From JALZDI01 sp965653225 (GTDB lineage: Bacteria > Actinomycetota > Actinomycetes > Propionibacteriales > Nocardioidaceae): a DNA stretch of 30,907 bases. Numbering within the stretch: the first letter of the stretch is position 1; each line of letters opens with the position of its first letter. Positions 7,788 to 17,114 of this stretch are shown here, piece by piece. The stretch covers positions 1-30,907 of the forward strand of contig CBFGZI010000036.1 of assembly GCA_965653225.1 (NCBI GenBank), given 5' to 3'. The notes beneath the pieces were generated by a model that was not told the origin of the DNA, ran no database searches, and saw only the letters and a list, made by a program, of their open reading frames with translations. Both the position numbers and the translations under genes were made by a program.

Positions 7788-9338
7788 AACGCCTGTCGGC
7801 CGGGTGTCGCCTGTGTGGATCGCCCGCAGGGTGCTCACGGCGTCGGCCTCCGCGGCGGTCTTGTCGTCGCGGTAGCGCAGCACCCGCGCGAACCGAAGCG
7901 CCATGCCCGCGGGGTAGCGCGGCGAGGTCTGGACCCCGTCGAACGCGATCTCCACCACCAGCTCGGGCCGAACGTAGACGGCATGACGGTCGCGCCGCGA
8001 CTCCAGCTCGAGCAGGCGTGCCGTCTGCCAGGTCAGCATGTCGTCGGTCATGCCCTTGAACGTCTTGCCGAGCATGACGAACTCGCCCGTCTCGTCGTCG
8101 CGCGCACCCAGGTGCAGGTTGGACAGCCACCCCTGCCGGCGCCCGTGGCCCCACTCGGCGGCCAGCACGACCAGGTCGAGGGTGTGCCGCGGCTTGACCT
8201 TCACCCACCCGGAGCCGCGCCTCCCGGCCTCGTACGGGTCGTCGAGCCGCTTGACCACCACGCCCTCGTGCCCGGCCGCGACCGCCTCGGCGAAGAAGCC
8301 GGACGCCTCGGCCACGTCGGCGGTCACCAGCCGCGGCATCCGCTGGTGCTCGGGCACCACCGCGGCCATCCGCTCGTGCCGCCGGCTCGCCGGCAGGTCG
8401 AGCAGGTCGGTCCCGTCGAGGTGCAGCAGGTCGAAGAAGTACGTCGTGAGCGGGACCTGCCGGCGAAGCTCGGCGACGTTGGCGCTGCTGGCGGTACGCG
8501 AGCCGGTGGCCTGGAACGGCCGCGCCCGGCCTGTGTCGTCGAGGGCGACCGCCTCGCCGTCGAGGACCAGCGCGGTGGCCGGGAGCGCCAGGACCGCCTC
8601 GACGATCTCGGGCACCCGGGCGGTGATGTCGTCGAGCGAGCGGGTGAAGACGCGCACGTCGTCGTGGTCGCGGTGCACCTGCACGCGGATGCCGTCGATC
8701 TTCCACTCCAGCGCGGCCGGCGCGTCGTCGGCCACCTTGGCCATCGCGGTGGCGACGTCGGGTGCGCTGGCGGCGAGCATCGGCCGGAGCGGGCGGCCGA
8801 CCTCGAGGCCGAACCGGTCGAGCCCCTCCTCGCCCTCGGTGAGCGCCACGGCCGCCACCGGCCCGGTGGCACCACACAGCATCGCGGCCCGGCGTACGAC
8901 GTGGTCGGGCACGCCGGACGCCTCGGCCACGGCGGCGAGCATCACCCCGTCGAGGGCGCCCTGGCGCAGCTCGCCCATCACCAGCCGCGCGAGGTAGCGC
9001 TGCTCGTCGCCGGTGGCCCGCCCGAACAGGTCGGTGACCAGGTCGGCGCGGGCGGCCTGCGAGCCTGATCCGGACACCTGGCTCATCCGCTCGAACGCGT
9101 CGTGCGTCTCCGCGACGGTCAGTGTCGGCTCGGTGGCGGGGTCGGGGAGCTTGCCCAGCGAGCGCCACCCGACGCCGATGCGCCGCTGCCGCAGCTCGCC
9201 GGAGAGGTAGCTGACCACGGTCTGCACCTCGTCGGGCTCGGCGGTGCGCAGCGCGTCGGCGATCAGGCGGGTCTTGGCCGACCGGGACCGGGTCGCGGAG
9301 ATCTCGCCGGAGGTGCCGACCAGCGACTGTAGGAGCAC
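7785..9338 (-). CDS. ligB: ATP-dependent DNA ligase, LigB type
   Basis: This 517-aa ATP-dependent DNA ligase has the architecture of actinobacterial/archaeal LigB: an N-terminal DNA-binding domain (about 1-185), an adenylation domain with the AMP-accepting Lys213 in EWKIDGIRV (motif I), LDGEAVALD (III), FFDLLHLDG (IIIa), EGVVVKR (IV) and GWVKVKP (V), then an OB-fold. The length is close to M. tuberculosis LigB. The GTG at 9338 gives the conserved start MLLQSLVGTSGEIS; the frame remains open far upstream but runs over the glycosylase gene on the other strand. It is divergent from that DNA glycosylase across 19 bp, which suggests a shared role in base-excision or alkylation repair. LigB is non-essential in mycobacteria. 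Confidence 0.94.
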   Translation of the reverse strand: MLLQSLVGTSGEISATRSRSAKTRLIADALRTAEPDEVQTVVSYLSGELRQRRIGVGWRSLGKLPDPATEPTLTVAETHDAFERMSQVSGSGSQAARADLVTDLFGRATGDEQRYLARLVMGELRQGALDGVMLAAVAEASGVPDHVVRRAAMLCGATGPVAAVALTEGEEGLDRFGLEVGRPLRPMLAASAPDVATAMAKVADDAPAALEWKIDGIRVQVHRDHDDVRVFTRSLDDITARVPEIVEAVLALPATALVLDGEAVALDDTGRARPFQATGSRTASSANVAELRRQVPLTTYFFDLLHLDGTDLLDLPASRRHERMAAVVPEHQRMPRLVTADVAEASGFFAEAVAAGHEGVVVKRLDDPYEAGRRGSGWVKVKPRHTLDLVVLAAEWGHGRRQGWLSNLHLGARDDETGEFVMLGKTFKGMTDDMLTWQTARLLELESRRDRHAVYVRPELVVEIAFDGVQTSPRYPAGMALRFARVLRYRDDKTAAEADAVSTLRAIHTGDTRPTGV

Positions 9339-9357
9339 GGGCCTATTCTGCTGTGTC
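9339..9357. promoter_or_regulatory. 19-bp divergent start region of ligB and the glycosylase
   Basis: TATTCT (9344-9349, plus strand) is a full TAnnnT -10 box, 8 nt before the glycosylase GTG, so that gene is probably leaderless. On the minus strand CAGAAT, overlapping the same bases, ends 6 nt before the ligB GTG and is a weaker -10. The two promoters would have to extend into each other's coding sequence. No Shine-Dalgarno fits either gene. Confidence 0.45.
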
Positions 9358-10299
9358 GTGCCGACAGTGCCGTCAGTGCTCAGCCCGGTGGCTCTCCGCG
9401 TGTGGCGTCCCTCGTACCCCTGCGACGTGGGGGCGACGCTGTCCAGTCTCCGGCGCGGCCGTGGCGACCCCACCTTCCAGGTCGACCGCGACGGCAGCGT
9501 CTGGCGGGCTTCACGCACACCCGATGGCCCGGTGACGCTGCACCTGCGCACCGACCATGCCGCGGGGGAGGTGCACGGCTCGGCGTGGGGGCCCGGCGCG
9601 GCGTGGATGCTCGACCGGATGCCGGCGATGCTCGGCGCCGACGACGACCCGAGCGGGTTCGTGCCCGTGCACCCGCGGCTGCAGGACGCCGCGCGCTGGC
9701 ATCCCGGCTGGCGGGTGTCCGCGACCGGGCTGGTGTTCGAGGCGCTGGTCGCGGCCGCGCTCGAGCAGAAGGTCACCGGCAAGGAGGCCTGGTACGGCTG
9801 GCGCACGATGCTGCGCCGCTTCGGCGACCCGGCTCCGGGGCCCGGCGAGGAGCGCCGCATGCGGGTGCTGCCCGCGCCCGAGGACGTCCGGCGGATCCCC
9901 TCGTGGGAGTGGCTGCGCTGCCGCGTCGACCCGGCTCGGGCACGCGTCGTGGTGACCGCGGCCCGGGTGGCCGGCTCCCTCGAACGCACGGTCGGACTGC
10001 CCGGTCCCGAGGTGGAGCGGCGGCTGCGGTCGCTGCCGGGTGTCGGCGTGTGGACCGCGGCCGAGGTACGCCAGCGGGCGCACGGCGACGCCGACGCGGT
10101 CAGCTTCGGCGACTACCACGTGGCCAAGAACATCGGGTGGGCGCTGACCGGCCAGCGGATCGACGACGCCGCGCTGGAGACGCTGCTGGAGCCGTACCGG
10201 CCGCACCGCTACCGCGTGCAGCGGCTGCTCGAGCTCAGCGGCGCCGCCGCGCCGCGACGCGGGCCGCGGATGCCCCCGCGCACGCACCTCCCCGGCTAA
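9358..10299 (+). CDS. DNA-3-methyladenine glycosylase II-like (AlkA family)
   Basis: This 313-aa HhH-GPD superfamily glycosylase has the helix-hairpin-helix LPGVGVWTAAEV (226-237) followed by the conserved aspartate, Asp252, in FGDYHVAKN, aligned with the catalytic Asp of AlkA (family knowledge). The N-terminal third (ALRVWRPSYPC, then a beta-rich domain) resembles the AlkA N-terminal domain. It probably removes alkylated purines. The GTG at 9358 is preferred: it follows a TATTCT -10 by 8 nt, and the longer frame from 9244 would overlap ligB by about 95 bp. The divergent ligase gene could seal the nick left after excision. There is no adjacent ada/ogt gene. Confidence 0.86.
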   Translation: MPTVPSVLSPVALRVWRPSYPCDVGATLSSLRRGRGDPTFQVDRDGSVWRASRTPDGPVTLHLRTDHAAGEVHGSAWGPGAAWMLDRMPAMLGADDDPSGFVPVHPRLQDAARWHPGWRVSATGLVFEALVAAALEQKVTGKEAWYGWRTMLRRFGDPAPGPGEERRMRVLPAPEDVRRIPSWEWLRCRVDPARARVVVTAARVAGSLERTVGLPGPEVERRLRSLPGVGVWTAAEVRQRAHGDADAVSFGDYHVAKNIGWALTGQRIDDAALETLLEPYRPHRYRVQRLLELSGAAAPRRGPRMPPRTHLPG

Positions 10300-10324
10300 C
10301 CCGTCCCGACTGAACCTTCTGGTC

Positions 10325-10388
10325 GTGACGCGTCAACTTTTCTCGTGACGCGCCAAAGCTTCCGGGCGACAAACTGACGCGTCACGAG
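10325..10388 (+). repeat. Palindromic intergenic repeat A (GTGACGCG family)
   Basis: CTCGTGACGCG (10342-10352) and CGCGTCACGAG (10378-10388) form a perfect 11-bp inverted repeat round a 25-nt loop that contains CCAAAGCTTCCGGG. An extra half-element TCGTGACGCGTCAA precedes it at 10323-10336. A directly oriented sister copy lies at 10859-10909 on the other side of the small secreted gene. Confidence 0.75.
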
Positions 10389-10439
10389 AGTTGGGGGCGT
10401 TCGCGGGAACCGATCCGGCTCCGGCGGAGTCTCATCGGC

Positions 10440-10847
10440 ATGCCCGCGACCGCCGCCCGCCTCGGCGCAGCCGTTGTGCTGGCGGCGGCTGGGTTGCTGC
10501 TGGCGCCTGCGAGCGCGTACGCGTGCTCGTGCGTGGCCGCGGGCCCGGCGCACCACGCGCGTACGGCCGACGTGGTGCTCGACGGCGACATGGTCGGCCA
10601 GGACGTCTCCCACCCGTCCTGGCCGGCCATGAGCAGCGGCGACCCGGTCACCTACCGGGTCGAGGTCCGACAGGTCTACAAGGGGCGGGTCGGGCCGGTG
10701 ACGCTGGTCCACTATCCCCCGGACGCCACCATCCGGCTGCCCGAGCGACACCTCGCCACGACGGTGTGGGGTGTCGGGGGAGCCGCACTCGCGCTGGTCG
10801 CGATGGTGGCGTCCGGGCGGGCGGTCCGCTCGCGCCTCCGCCCCTGA
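10440..10847 (+). CDS. Small secreted/membrane-anchored protein with CSC motif
   Basis: This 135-aa protein begins with a signal peptide (hydrophobic 9-28, AAVVLAAAGLLLAPASAYA) and the mature part would start at CSCVAAGPAHHARTADVVLDG. That N-terminal CSC followed by an ADVV segment is typical of secreted actinobacterial proteins with a TIMP/NTR-like fold. TYRVEVRQVYKG (about 78-89) is the next conserved strand. After it the usual cysteine-containing middle is absent and the sequence jumps to a C-terminal membrane helix (TTVWGVGGAALALVAMVA) and a basic tail. It therefore looks internally shortened. A GGGAAC (10405-10410) upstream resembles an ECF sigma -35 but is not matched by a clear -10. 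Function unknown. Confidence 0.7.
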   Translation: MPATAARLGAAVVLAAAGLLLAPASAYACSCVAAGPAHHARTADVVLDGDMVGQDVSHPSWPAMSSGDPVTYRVEVRQVYKGRVGPVTLVHYPPDATIRLPERHLATTVWGVGGAALALVAMVASGRAVRSRLRP

Positions 10848-10858
10848 CCCATCTGGTG

Positions 10859-10909
10859 GTGACGCGCCAAGATTCCGGGTGCGGCCTGGGTGACGGATTG
10901 ACGCGTCAC
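10859..10909 (+). repeat. Palindromic intergenic repeat B (GTGACGCG family)
   Basis: GTGACGCGCCAA (10859-10870) and TTGACGCGTCAC (10898-10909) are inverted with one mismatch round 27 nt. The left side, TCTGGTGGTGACGCGCCAA then GATTCCGGG, matches copy A (TCTGGTCGTGACGCGTCAA and CCAAAGCTTCCGGG), and both continue with GAG after the right arm. Copies A and B are in the same orientation and enclose the small secreted gene. Confidence 0.75.
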
Positions 10910-11134
10910 GAGCAGGGGCGTCGGATCCAGACGCTGCTCGCACGGGCCCGCGACCGCGCTGCTTTTCGACGCGGTGAAAAGGCGGCAGTGAAGAAGGGCG
11001 GCGCTGACGTTGGGTGCGCCGGTTCCGGCTCGGTTGTGGGTGTGGGTTGTCCTCGTGTCTGGGTGCCGCAAGGTCGTGCGCGTCTTCTACGCATGCATGG
11101 AACGTGGACGCGGATAACCGCCCGTAAGCGTGCG

Positions 11135-11156
11135 TCTTTCACTCAAGCGTGAAAGA
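11135..11156. repeat. Short perfect hairpin
   Basis: TCTTTCAC (11135-11142) and GTGAAAGA (11149-11156) form a perfect 8-bp stem with a TCAAGC loop. This is much more AT-rich than its surroundings. It could be a terminator or the arm of an intergenic palindromic repeat. Confidence 0.5.
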
Positions 11157-11181
11157 GACCTGGGCCAGCGCTCTCACCTTT

Positions 11182-11260
11182 ACCGTTTTTCACGAAGTGG
11201 TGGCAGACGGCGCCCCGGTGGAGCGGCTCGGTGTCGTCTTCCACGAAGTGTCGGCAAACG
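11182..11260. repeat. Two direct copies of a 27-bp CACGAAGTG motif
   Basis: Copy 1 at 11182-11209 and copy 2 at 11234-11260 share CACGAAGTG, then GGCA-ACG, at a spacing of 52 bp, with about three quarters of positions alike. No coding or structural reason for the repeat is apparent. Confidence 0.5.
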
Positions 11261-11429
11261 TCCGCGGCGGCCGCGCTGGAAGGGATGTAACCGCCTGTTC
11301 CCTGGCCTCCCCACCTCCTGCAGAGGTCGGGAAGTCCCTGAACGCGGCGGGTAGTGCTGCGCACCCGGGCCGCCTCTTCACTCACAACCCGCAGCCGACC
11401 ACCGAGCCACGTACGGGCCCGCACTCTCG

Positions 11430-11640
11430 GCTGCCAGGCCGTGTCGAGCGGTCCTCCTCAACGCCACTCGCATCGTCACTACAGACCAAAGCCGCGCCGA
11501 CGTCCGCGGAACCACCCCCGGGCGGCACGATTAGCTGCCAGGCCGCCTCAAGCGGTCCTCCTAATCGGCCCTCTCAGCGTTACCACAGACCAAAGGCGCC
11601 GGCCGACCGACGCAACCATCCACCTACCGCAGCCGCGCCC
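11430..11640. repeat. Two degenerate tandem copies of an approx. 104-bp unit
   Basis: GCTGCCAGGCCG begins a copy at 11430 and another at 11534. Both continue with AGCGGTCCTCCT and, about 48 bp into the unit, ACAGACCAAAG. Similarity is good over the first 60-65 bp and then fades. Translated in parallel, the copies give similar peptides (CQAVSSGPPQRHSHRHYRP versus CQAASSGPPNRPSQRYHRP), but no intact frame joins them. Could be a decayed coding repeat or a structured RNA element. Confidence 0.5.
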
Positions 11641-11700
11641 CTGACCCGCGCTGTACGGCAACCGCCGCCGTGCTGTTCGCGGCCGTGTCCAGCGGAGGGT

Positions 11701-13005
11701 CTACAGCAAGGGCCGCAGCGGCGCCAGCACGGCCTCGCTGAACTTCGCAGCGAGATGCCGGCGCTCCCACTCGGGCAGGGTGAGCTCGCGGGCGTTGCTG
11801 CAGTCGGTCTCGAAGATGCGCTGCATCTGCTCGGCCAGGTCGGAGTCGTAGAACTCCACGTTGACCTCGTAGTTGCCGGTGAGGCTGATCCGGTCGATGT
11901 TCGCCGTGCCCACCGTCGTCCACTGGCCGTCGATGGTGGCGGTCTTGGCGTGCACCATCGCGTTCTGGTACAGCATCAGCCGCACGCCGCCCCGCAGCAG
12001 CGTGGAGTAGAACCCCCGCGACAGCCAGTCTGCGACCACGTGGTTGGACACCTGCGGCACCAGCACCCGCACGTCCACACCGCGGCGCGCGGCCGCCAGC
12101 AGCGATCCGAGGAAGTCCTCGTCGGGGATGAAGTACGCCTGGGTCAGGTAGATGTGGTGCTGCGCCCGGTCGAACGCCTCCAGGTACATCCCCCGGATCG
12201 GGAACAGCCACGACCGGGGCACGTTGCGGTGCACCCGGATACGCGACTCCCACTGGGTCGTGCCGGGGTCGTCCAGCGCCGGCAGCTCGGCGCCGTGACG
12301 CAGGTTCCAGAAGTCGATGAAGGCGTTCTGGAGGTCCCACACGCTCGAGCCCTCGATCCGCACGTGCGTGTCGCGCCACTGCGTGGCGTACATCGACCCG
12401 ATGTTGTAGCCGCCGACGAACCCGATCTCCCCGTCCACCACCAGGATCTTGCGGTGGTCGCGTCCGGTGCGGCGCAGGTCGTAGAACCGCCACCCGGGCG
12501 GGAACACGGGGTACTCCAGCACATGCAGCGACGGCGGGAACCGCTTGAAGCCGGATGGCACCACGAGGTTCGCGAACGCGTCGAAGACGACGTAGACCTC
12601 GACCCCGCGCTCGGCGGCGCGCACCAGCTCGTCCTTGAACTCCTGGCCGAGCTTGTCGGACTTCCAGATGAAGGTCTCGAACATGATCCGCTCGCGGGCA
12701 CCCCGGATGGCGGCCAGCATCGAGGCGTACAGGTCCTCGCCGTAGGTGTAGGCCGTCACCTTGGAGGTGCCGATCGCGGCCGACGACGGCTCGCTGTGGG
12801 GGAACACCGCCGAACGCGGCTTGACCCGCTTGCGCCAGGCGTCGATCCCGACCAGCGTCAGGATGACCCCCAGCTGCAGGCTGCCGATCAACAGCAGCAT
12901 CCGCTTGACGGTGTCCGTCAGCAGTGCGGCCAGGCTCAGCCTGACGCGTCGGCCTCGCGCGCGGCCCGCCCGGCCGCCGCCCCCGCCGTGACCTCTGATG
13001 CCCAT
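11701..13005 (-). CDS. Phospholipase D-family protein, cardiolipin synthase-like
   Basis: This 434-aa protein has two complete HKD motifs: His184-Lys186-Asp191 (DHRKILVVD) and His352-Lys354-Asp359 (VHAKTATID), each followed by the usual glycine/asparagine segment (GGYNIGS and TANIDR). One membrane helix near the N terminus (about 37-54, LLLIGSLQLGVILTLVGI) places the catalytic part at the membrane after a very basic, Gly/Arg-rich tail. The family includes bacterial cardiolipin synthases and other phosphatidyltransferases, and the FIWKSDKLGQEF and AYFIPDEDFL segments fit cardiolipin synthase. The ATG at 13005 is preferred over the in-frame TTG at 13014 because TAGATT ends 7 nt before it. It is divergent from uvrB. 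Confidence 0.85.
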   Translation of the reverse strand: MGIRGHGGGGGRAGRARGRRVRLSLAALLTDTVKRMLLLIGSLQLGVILTLVGIDAWRKRVKPRSAVFPHSEPSSAAIGTSKVTAYTYGEDLYASMLAAIRGARERIMFETFIWKSDKLGQEFKDELVRAAERGVEVYVVFDAFANLVVPSGFKRFPPSLHVLEYPVFPPGWRFYDLRRTGRDHRKILVVDGEIGFVGGYNIGSMYATQWRDTHVRIEGSSVWDLQNAFIDFWNLRHGAELPALDDPGTTQWESRIRVHRNVPRSWLFPIRGMYLEAFDRAQHHIYLTQAYFIPDEDFLGSLLAAARRGVDVRVLVPQVSNHVVADWLSRGFYSTLLRGGVRLMLYQNAMVHAKTATIDGQWTTVGTANIDRISLTGNYEVNVEFYDSDLAEQMQRIFETDCSNARELTLPEWERRHLAAKFSEAVLAPLRPLL

Positions 13006-13012
13006 GATGCGC

Positions 13013-13018
13013 AATCTA
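13013..13018 (-). promoter_or_regulatory. Putative -10 of the leaderless phospholipase-like gene
   Basis: TAGATT on the minus strand (13018-13013) matches TAnnnT and ends 7 nt before ATG 13005. No ribosome-binding site precedes the ATG. Confidence 0.45.
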
Positions 13019-13068
13019 GTTGCTCCGGCCCCGGTCTGCGGCGCCGCGGGACTGTCGGGGGCTCCCCG

Positions 13069-13074
13069 TACGGT
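13069..13074 (+). promoter_or_regulatory. Putative -10 of uvrB
   Basis: TACGGT matches TAnnnT and ends 6 nt before the uvrB ATG at 13081. The intervening GGAGGC could alternatively serve as a very close Shine-Dalgarno if transcription starts further upstream. No LexA-type box was recognised in the 75-bp divergent gap. Confidence 0.35.
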
Positions 13075-13080
13075 GGAGGC

Positions 13081-15204
<2,124 letters not shown>

Positions 15205-15211
15205 CCCGCCG

Positions 15212-15559
15212 GTGACGCCCGACGACCTGCTGAGCTACTGCCTCGAGAAGCCCGGGGCGTGGCAGGACGAGCCGTGGGAGGGCGACCTCGTGGCCAAGGT
15301 CGCCGACAAGATCTTCGTGTTCCTCGGCGGCGGGACCGCGGTGGGCGTCAAGTGCGGCTCGAGCCGTGACGACGCCGACGAGTGGCTGGTGCGCTACCCC
15401 GAGGACGCCCGGGTGATGGCCTACATCGGCCGGTCGGGCTGGAACACCCTCGAGGTCGGCGGGGCCATCCCCGACGACGAGATCCGGGAGGCGATCGACA
15501 CGTCCTACTCCCTGGTCGTCGCGCGGCTGCCCAAGAAGCGCCGTCCCGAGGGTGCCTGA
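15212..15559 (+). CDS. MmcQ/YjbR family protein
   Basis: This 115-aa protein of the MmcQ/YjbR (CyaY-like fold) family is recognised from LLSYCLEKPGAWQDEPWEGDLVAKVADKIFVFLG, then VKCGSSRDDADEWLVRYPEDA, and the closing segment WNTLEVGGAIPDDEIREAIDTSYSLVV. Some members bind DNA; the function here is not known. It begins with GTG 7 bp after the uvrB stop and is probably co-transcribed with uvrB, which hints at but does not prove a DNA-related role. The size is normal for the family. Confidence 0.88.
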   Translation: MTPDDLLSYCLEKPGAWQDEPWEGDLVAKVADKIFVFLGGGTAVGVKCGSSRDDADEWLVRYPEDARVMAYIGRSGWNTLEVGGAIPDDEIREAIDTSYSLVVARLPKKRRPEGA

Positions 15560-15580
15560 CCTGCACTTTCGCGCCCGCAG

Positions 15581-15612
15581 CCGGCCCGGAACCGGCCGCA
15601 GGAACGGGCCGG
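15581..15612 (+). terminator. Hairpin after the uvrB operon
   Basis: CCGGCCCG (15581-15588) pairs perfectly with CGGGCCGG (15605-15612) round a 16-nt loop, 22 bp after the MmcQ/YjbR stop. There is no U-run. Likely intrinsic-type terminator for uvrB-yjbR. Confidence 0.5.
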
Positions 15613-15774
15613 AAGCTACGCGCCAGTCAGCGCGCTAGAGGCCGCATATCCGCCTCCGGGGCACGGGTACAGGACGGATGAGGGAGCAGTGCAGGGCGGT
15701 GGAAAAAATCCGCGCCCGCCACCACGCGCAAAGAGTGGACTTTTGTTTGCCCGATCGTGCACCATCAGAGTGTT

Positions 15775-15793
15775 GGATTGTTGACAATCCTAC
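15775..15793 (+). promoter_or_regulatory. GntR operator, site 1 (before the amino-acid dehydrogenase)
   Basis: GGATTGTTGACAATCC (15775-15790) is a perfect palindrome with a 2-nt centre, extended by TAC. The core TTGT-TG-ACAA fits the TnGT-nn-ACnA operator pattern of FadR/FCD-type GntR proteins (family knowledge). Its last 17 bases recur exactly at 24642 and 26166. It lies about 60 bp before the dehydrogenase start at 15845. A TTGACA inside it could serve as a -35 box but has no good -10 at 17 bp. Confidence 0.8.
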
Positions 15794-15844
15794 TCAGCGG
15801 CGCCATCGAGGGCGCCGTCCATGCATATAGAGGGGAGGTTGCCG

Positions 15845-17107
15845 ATGTCCTCGGTCACACCAGTAAGGCTTCCAGAGCATCGCCCGCTGTTGCAGGTCAC
15901 CTGGAACGACCCCGAGAGCACGGCGACCGGCTACGTTGTGGTCGACCGGCTGATCTGCGGGATCGCCACCGGCGGCATGCGCACCCGCGCCGGGTGCACG
16001 ATGGACGAGGTCGCCGACCTCGCCTCCGAGATGTCGCTGAAGACCGCGCTGTACGGCCTCCCGGTCGGCGGCGCCAAGGGCGGGATCGACTACCCCGCCG
16101 ACGCCCCCGACGTCGACGACGTGCGGGAGCGCTTCCTGCAGGCGGTCAAGCCCCTGCTGGACACCGTCTGGACCACCGCGGGCGACCTGGGCACCCCCCA
16201 GGCGCGTCTCGACAACGTCTTCGCCCGCGCCGGGCTGGGCACGTCCTCGATGCGGGCGCCGCTGCAGCGGACCGACGACCCCGAGGCCGAGGCCGCGCGC
16301 GTGGGCATGCTGTTCAACGAGGTCGACGAGGACGGCCTGGTCATGTCCGACATGGTCGGCGGCTACGGCGTCGCCGAGTCGGTGCTGCAGGGCATGGTCC
16401 CGCTCGGCCTCGAGCCCCTGTCGACCCGTGCGGTCGTCCAGGGCTTCGGCGCCATGGGCGGCTCCACCGCGCTGTACCTGCACAAGGCCGGCGTCAAGGT
16501 GGTCGGCCTCGTCGACGCCCGAGGGCTGATCGTCAACAGCACCCGCGGGCTCGACGTGCCGAAGCTGCTGGCGCACCGGCAGCCCGGCGGCGTGATCGAC
16601 CGCAGCCTGCTGCGGCTCGACGACGAGGAGCTCCCGTCCGAGGCGTGGCTCGACGTCGACACCGACGTGCTGGTGCCGGCCGCGGTCGGGTACTGCATCG
16701 ACGAGACCAACTGCCACCGGGTGCGTGCGCGGCTGATCTCCGAGGCCGCGAACGTGCCGATCACCGCGGCCGCCGAGCACCGGCTGGTCGAGCGCGGCGT
16801 GGTCGTCATCCCCGACTTCGTCGCCAACGCCGGCGCGGTGGCCTGGGCCTGGTGGGTGCTGTTCGGGACCGGGCACGGCCCCGACGACGCCCGGCGCATG
16901 CTGACCGCGCACATCCGGCCGGTGGTCGCCTCGCTGATGCAGGCCTGGGTCAGCGGTCAGCCGTCGCTGCGCACGACAGCGCGCGAGATGGCCGAGCGCA
17001 ACCTGGCGATCGGTGAGGCGCAGTACGGCGGCGTCATCCCGACGATGCCGCTGTTCACCGCCGGCGCCGCGGCCTCGTCCGTCGGACGGCTGGAGGCCAC
17101 CGCCTAA
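15845..17107 (+). CDS. Glu/Leu/Phe/Val-type amino-acid dehydrogenase
   Basis: This 420-aa protein of the glutamate/leucine/phenylalanine/valine dehydrogenase family reversibly and oxidatively deaminates an L-amino acid with NAD(P). Lys66 in MSLKTALYGLPVGGAKGG is the substrate-binding lysine and Lys78 (GGAKGG) the catalytic one; TAGDLGT holds the conserved aspartate. The cofactor domain has VVQGFGAMGGSTA. Amino-acid specificity is not clear from sequence. The ATG at 15845 is chosen for the GGGGAGG ribosome-binding site 6 nt upstream; an in-frame ATG at 15821 lacks one. The GntR operator 60 bp upstream ties it to the catabolic cluster 6-13 kb away, where it could release ammonium from glutamate or alanine formed by the aminotransferase. 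It converges on sppA with a 7-bp gap. Confidence 0.88.
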   Translation: MSSVTPVRLPEHRPLLQVTWNDPESTATGYVVVDRLICGIATGGMRTRAGCTMDEVADLASEMSLKTALYGLPVGGAKGGIDYPADAPDVDDVRERFLQAVKPLLDTVWTTAGDLGTPQARLDNVFARAGLGTSSMRAPLQRTDDPEAEAARVGMLFNEVDEDGLVMSDMVGGYGVAESVLQGMVPLGLEPLSTRAVVQGFGAMGGSTALYLHKAGVKVVGLVDARGLIVNSTRGLDVPKLLAHRQPGGVIDRSLLRLDDEELPSEAWLDVDTDVLVPAAVGYCIDETNCHRVRARLISEAANVPITAAAEHRLVERGVVVIPDFVANAGAVAWAWWVLFGTGHGPDDARRMLTAHIRPVVASLMQAWVSGQPSLRTTAREMAERNLAIGEAQYGGVIPTMPLFTAGAAASSVGRLEATA

Positions 17108-17114
17108 GGCGCGC

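Larger units (their letters stand above)
10848..11700. other. 850-bp gene-free region with several degenerate repeats
   Basis: No supportable gene lies between the small secreted gene and the phospholipase-like gene. A plus-strand frame that opens at 11149 runs without stop into uvrB, but it is antisense to the phospholipase-like gene and shows no domain before the uvrB ATG. The region contains repeat B, a short hairpin (11135-11156), a duplicated 27-bp motif (11182 and 11234) and a duplicated 65-bp motif (11430 and 11534). Confidence 0.6.

Noticed and set aside
9339..9989. Upstream extension of ligB
   Set aside because: It would be antisense to the glycosylase gene and has no ligase homology; the conserved N terminus begins at GTG 9338.
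10325..10909. Repeats A and B as a short CRISPR array
   Set aside because: Only two units about 530 bp apart with a gene between; no spacer regularity and no cas gene.
11149..13080. Long plus-strand open frame joined to uvrB
   Set aside because: It is antisense to the phospholipase-like gene with both HKD motifs, shows no domain of its own, and uvrB homologues start at the ATG at 13081.
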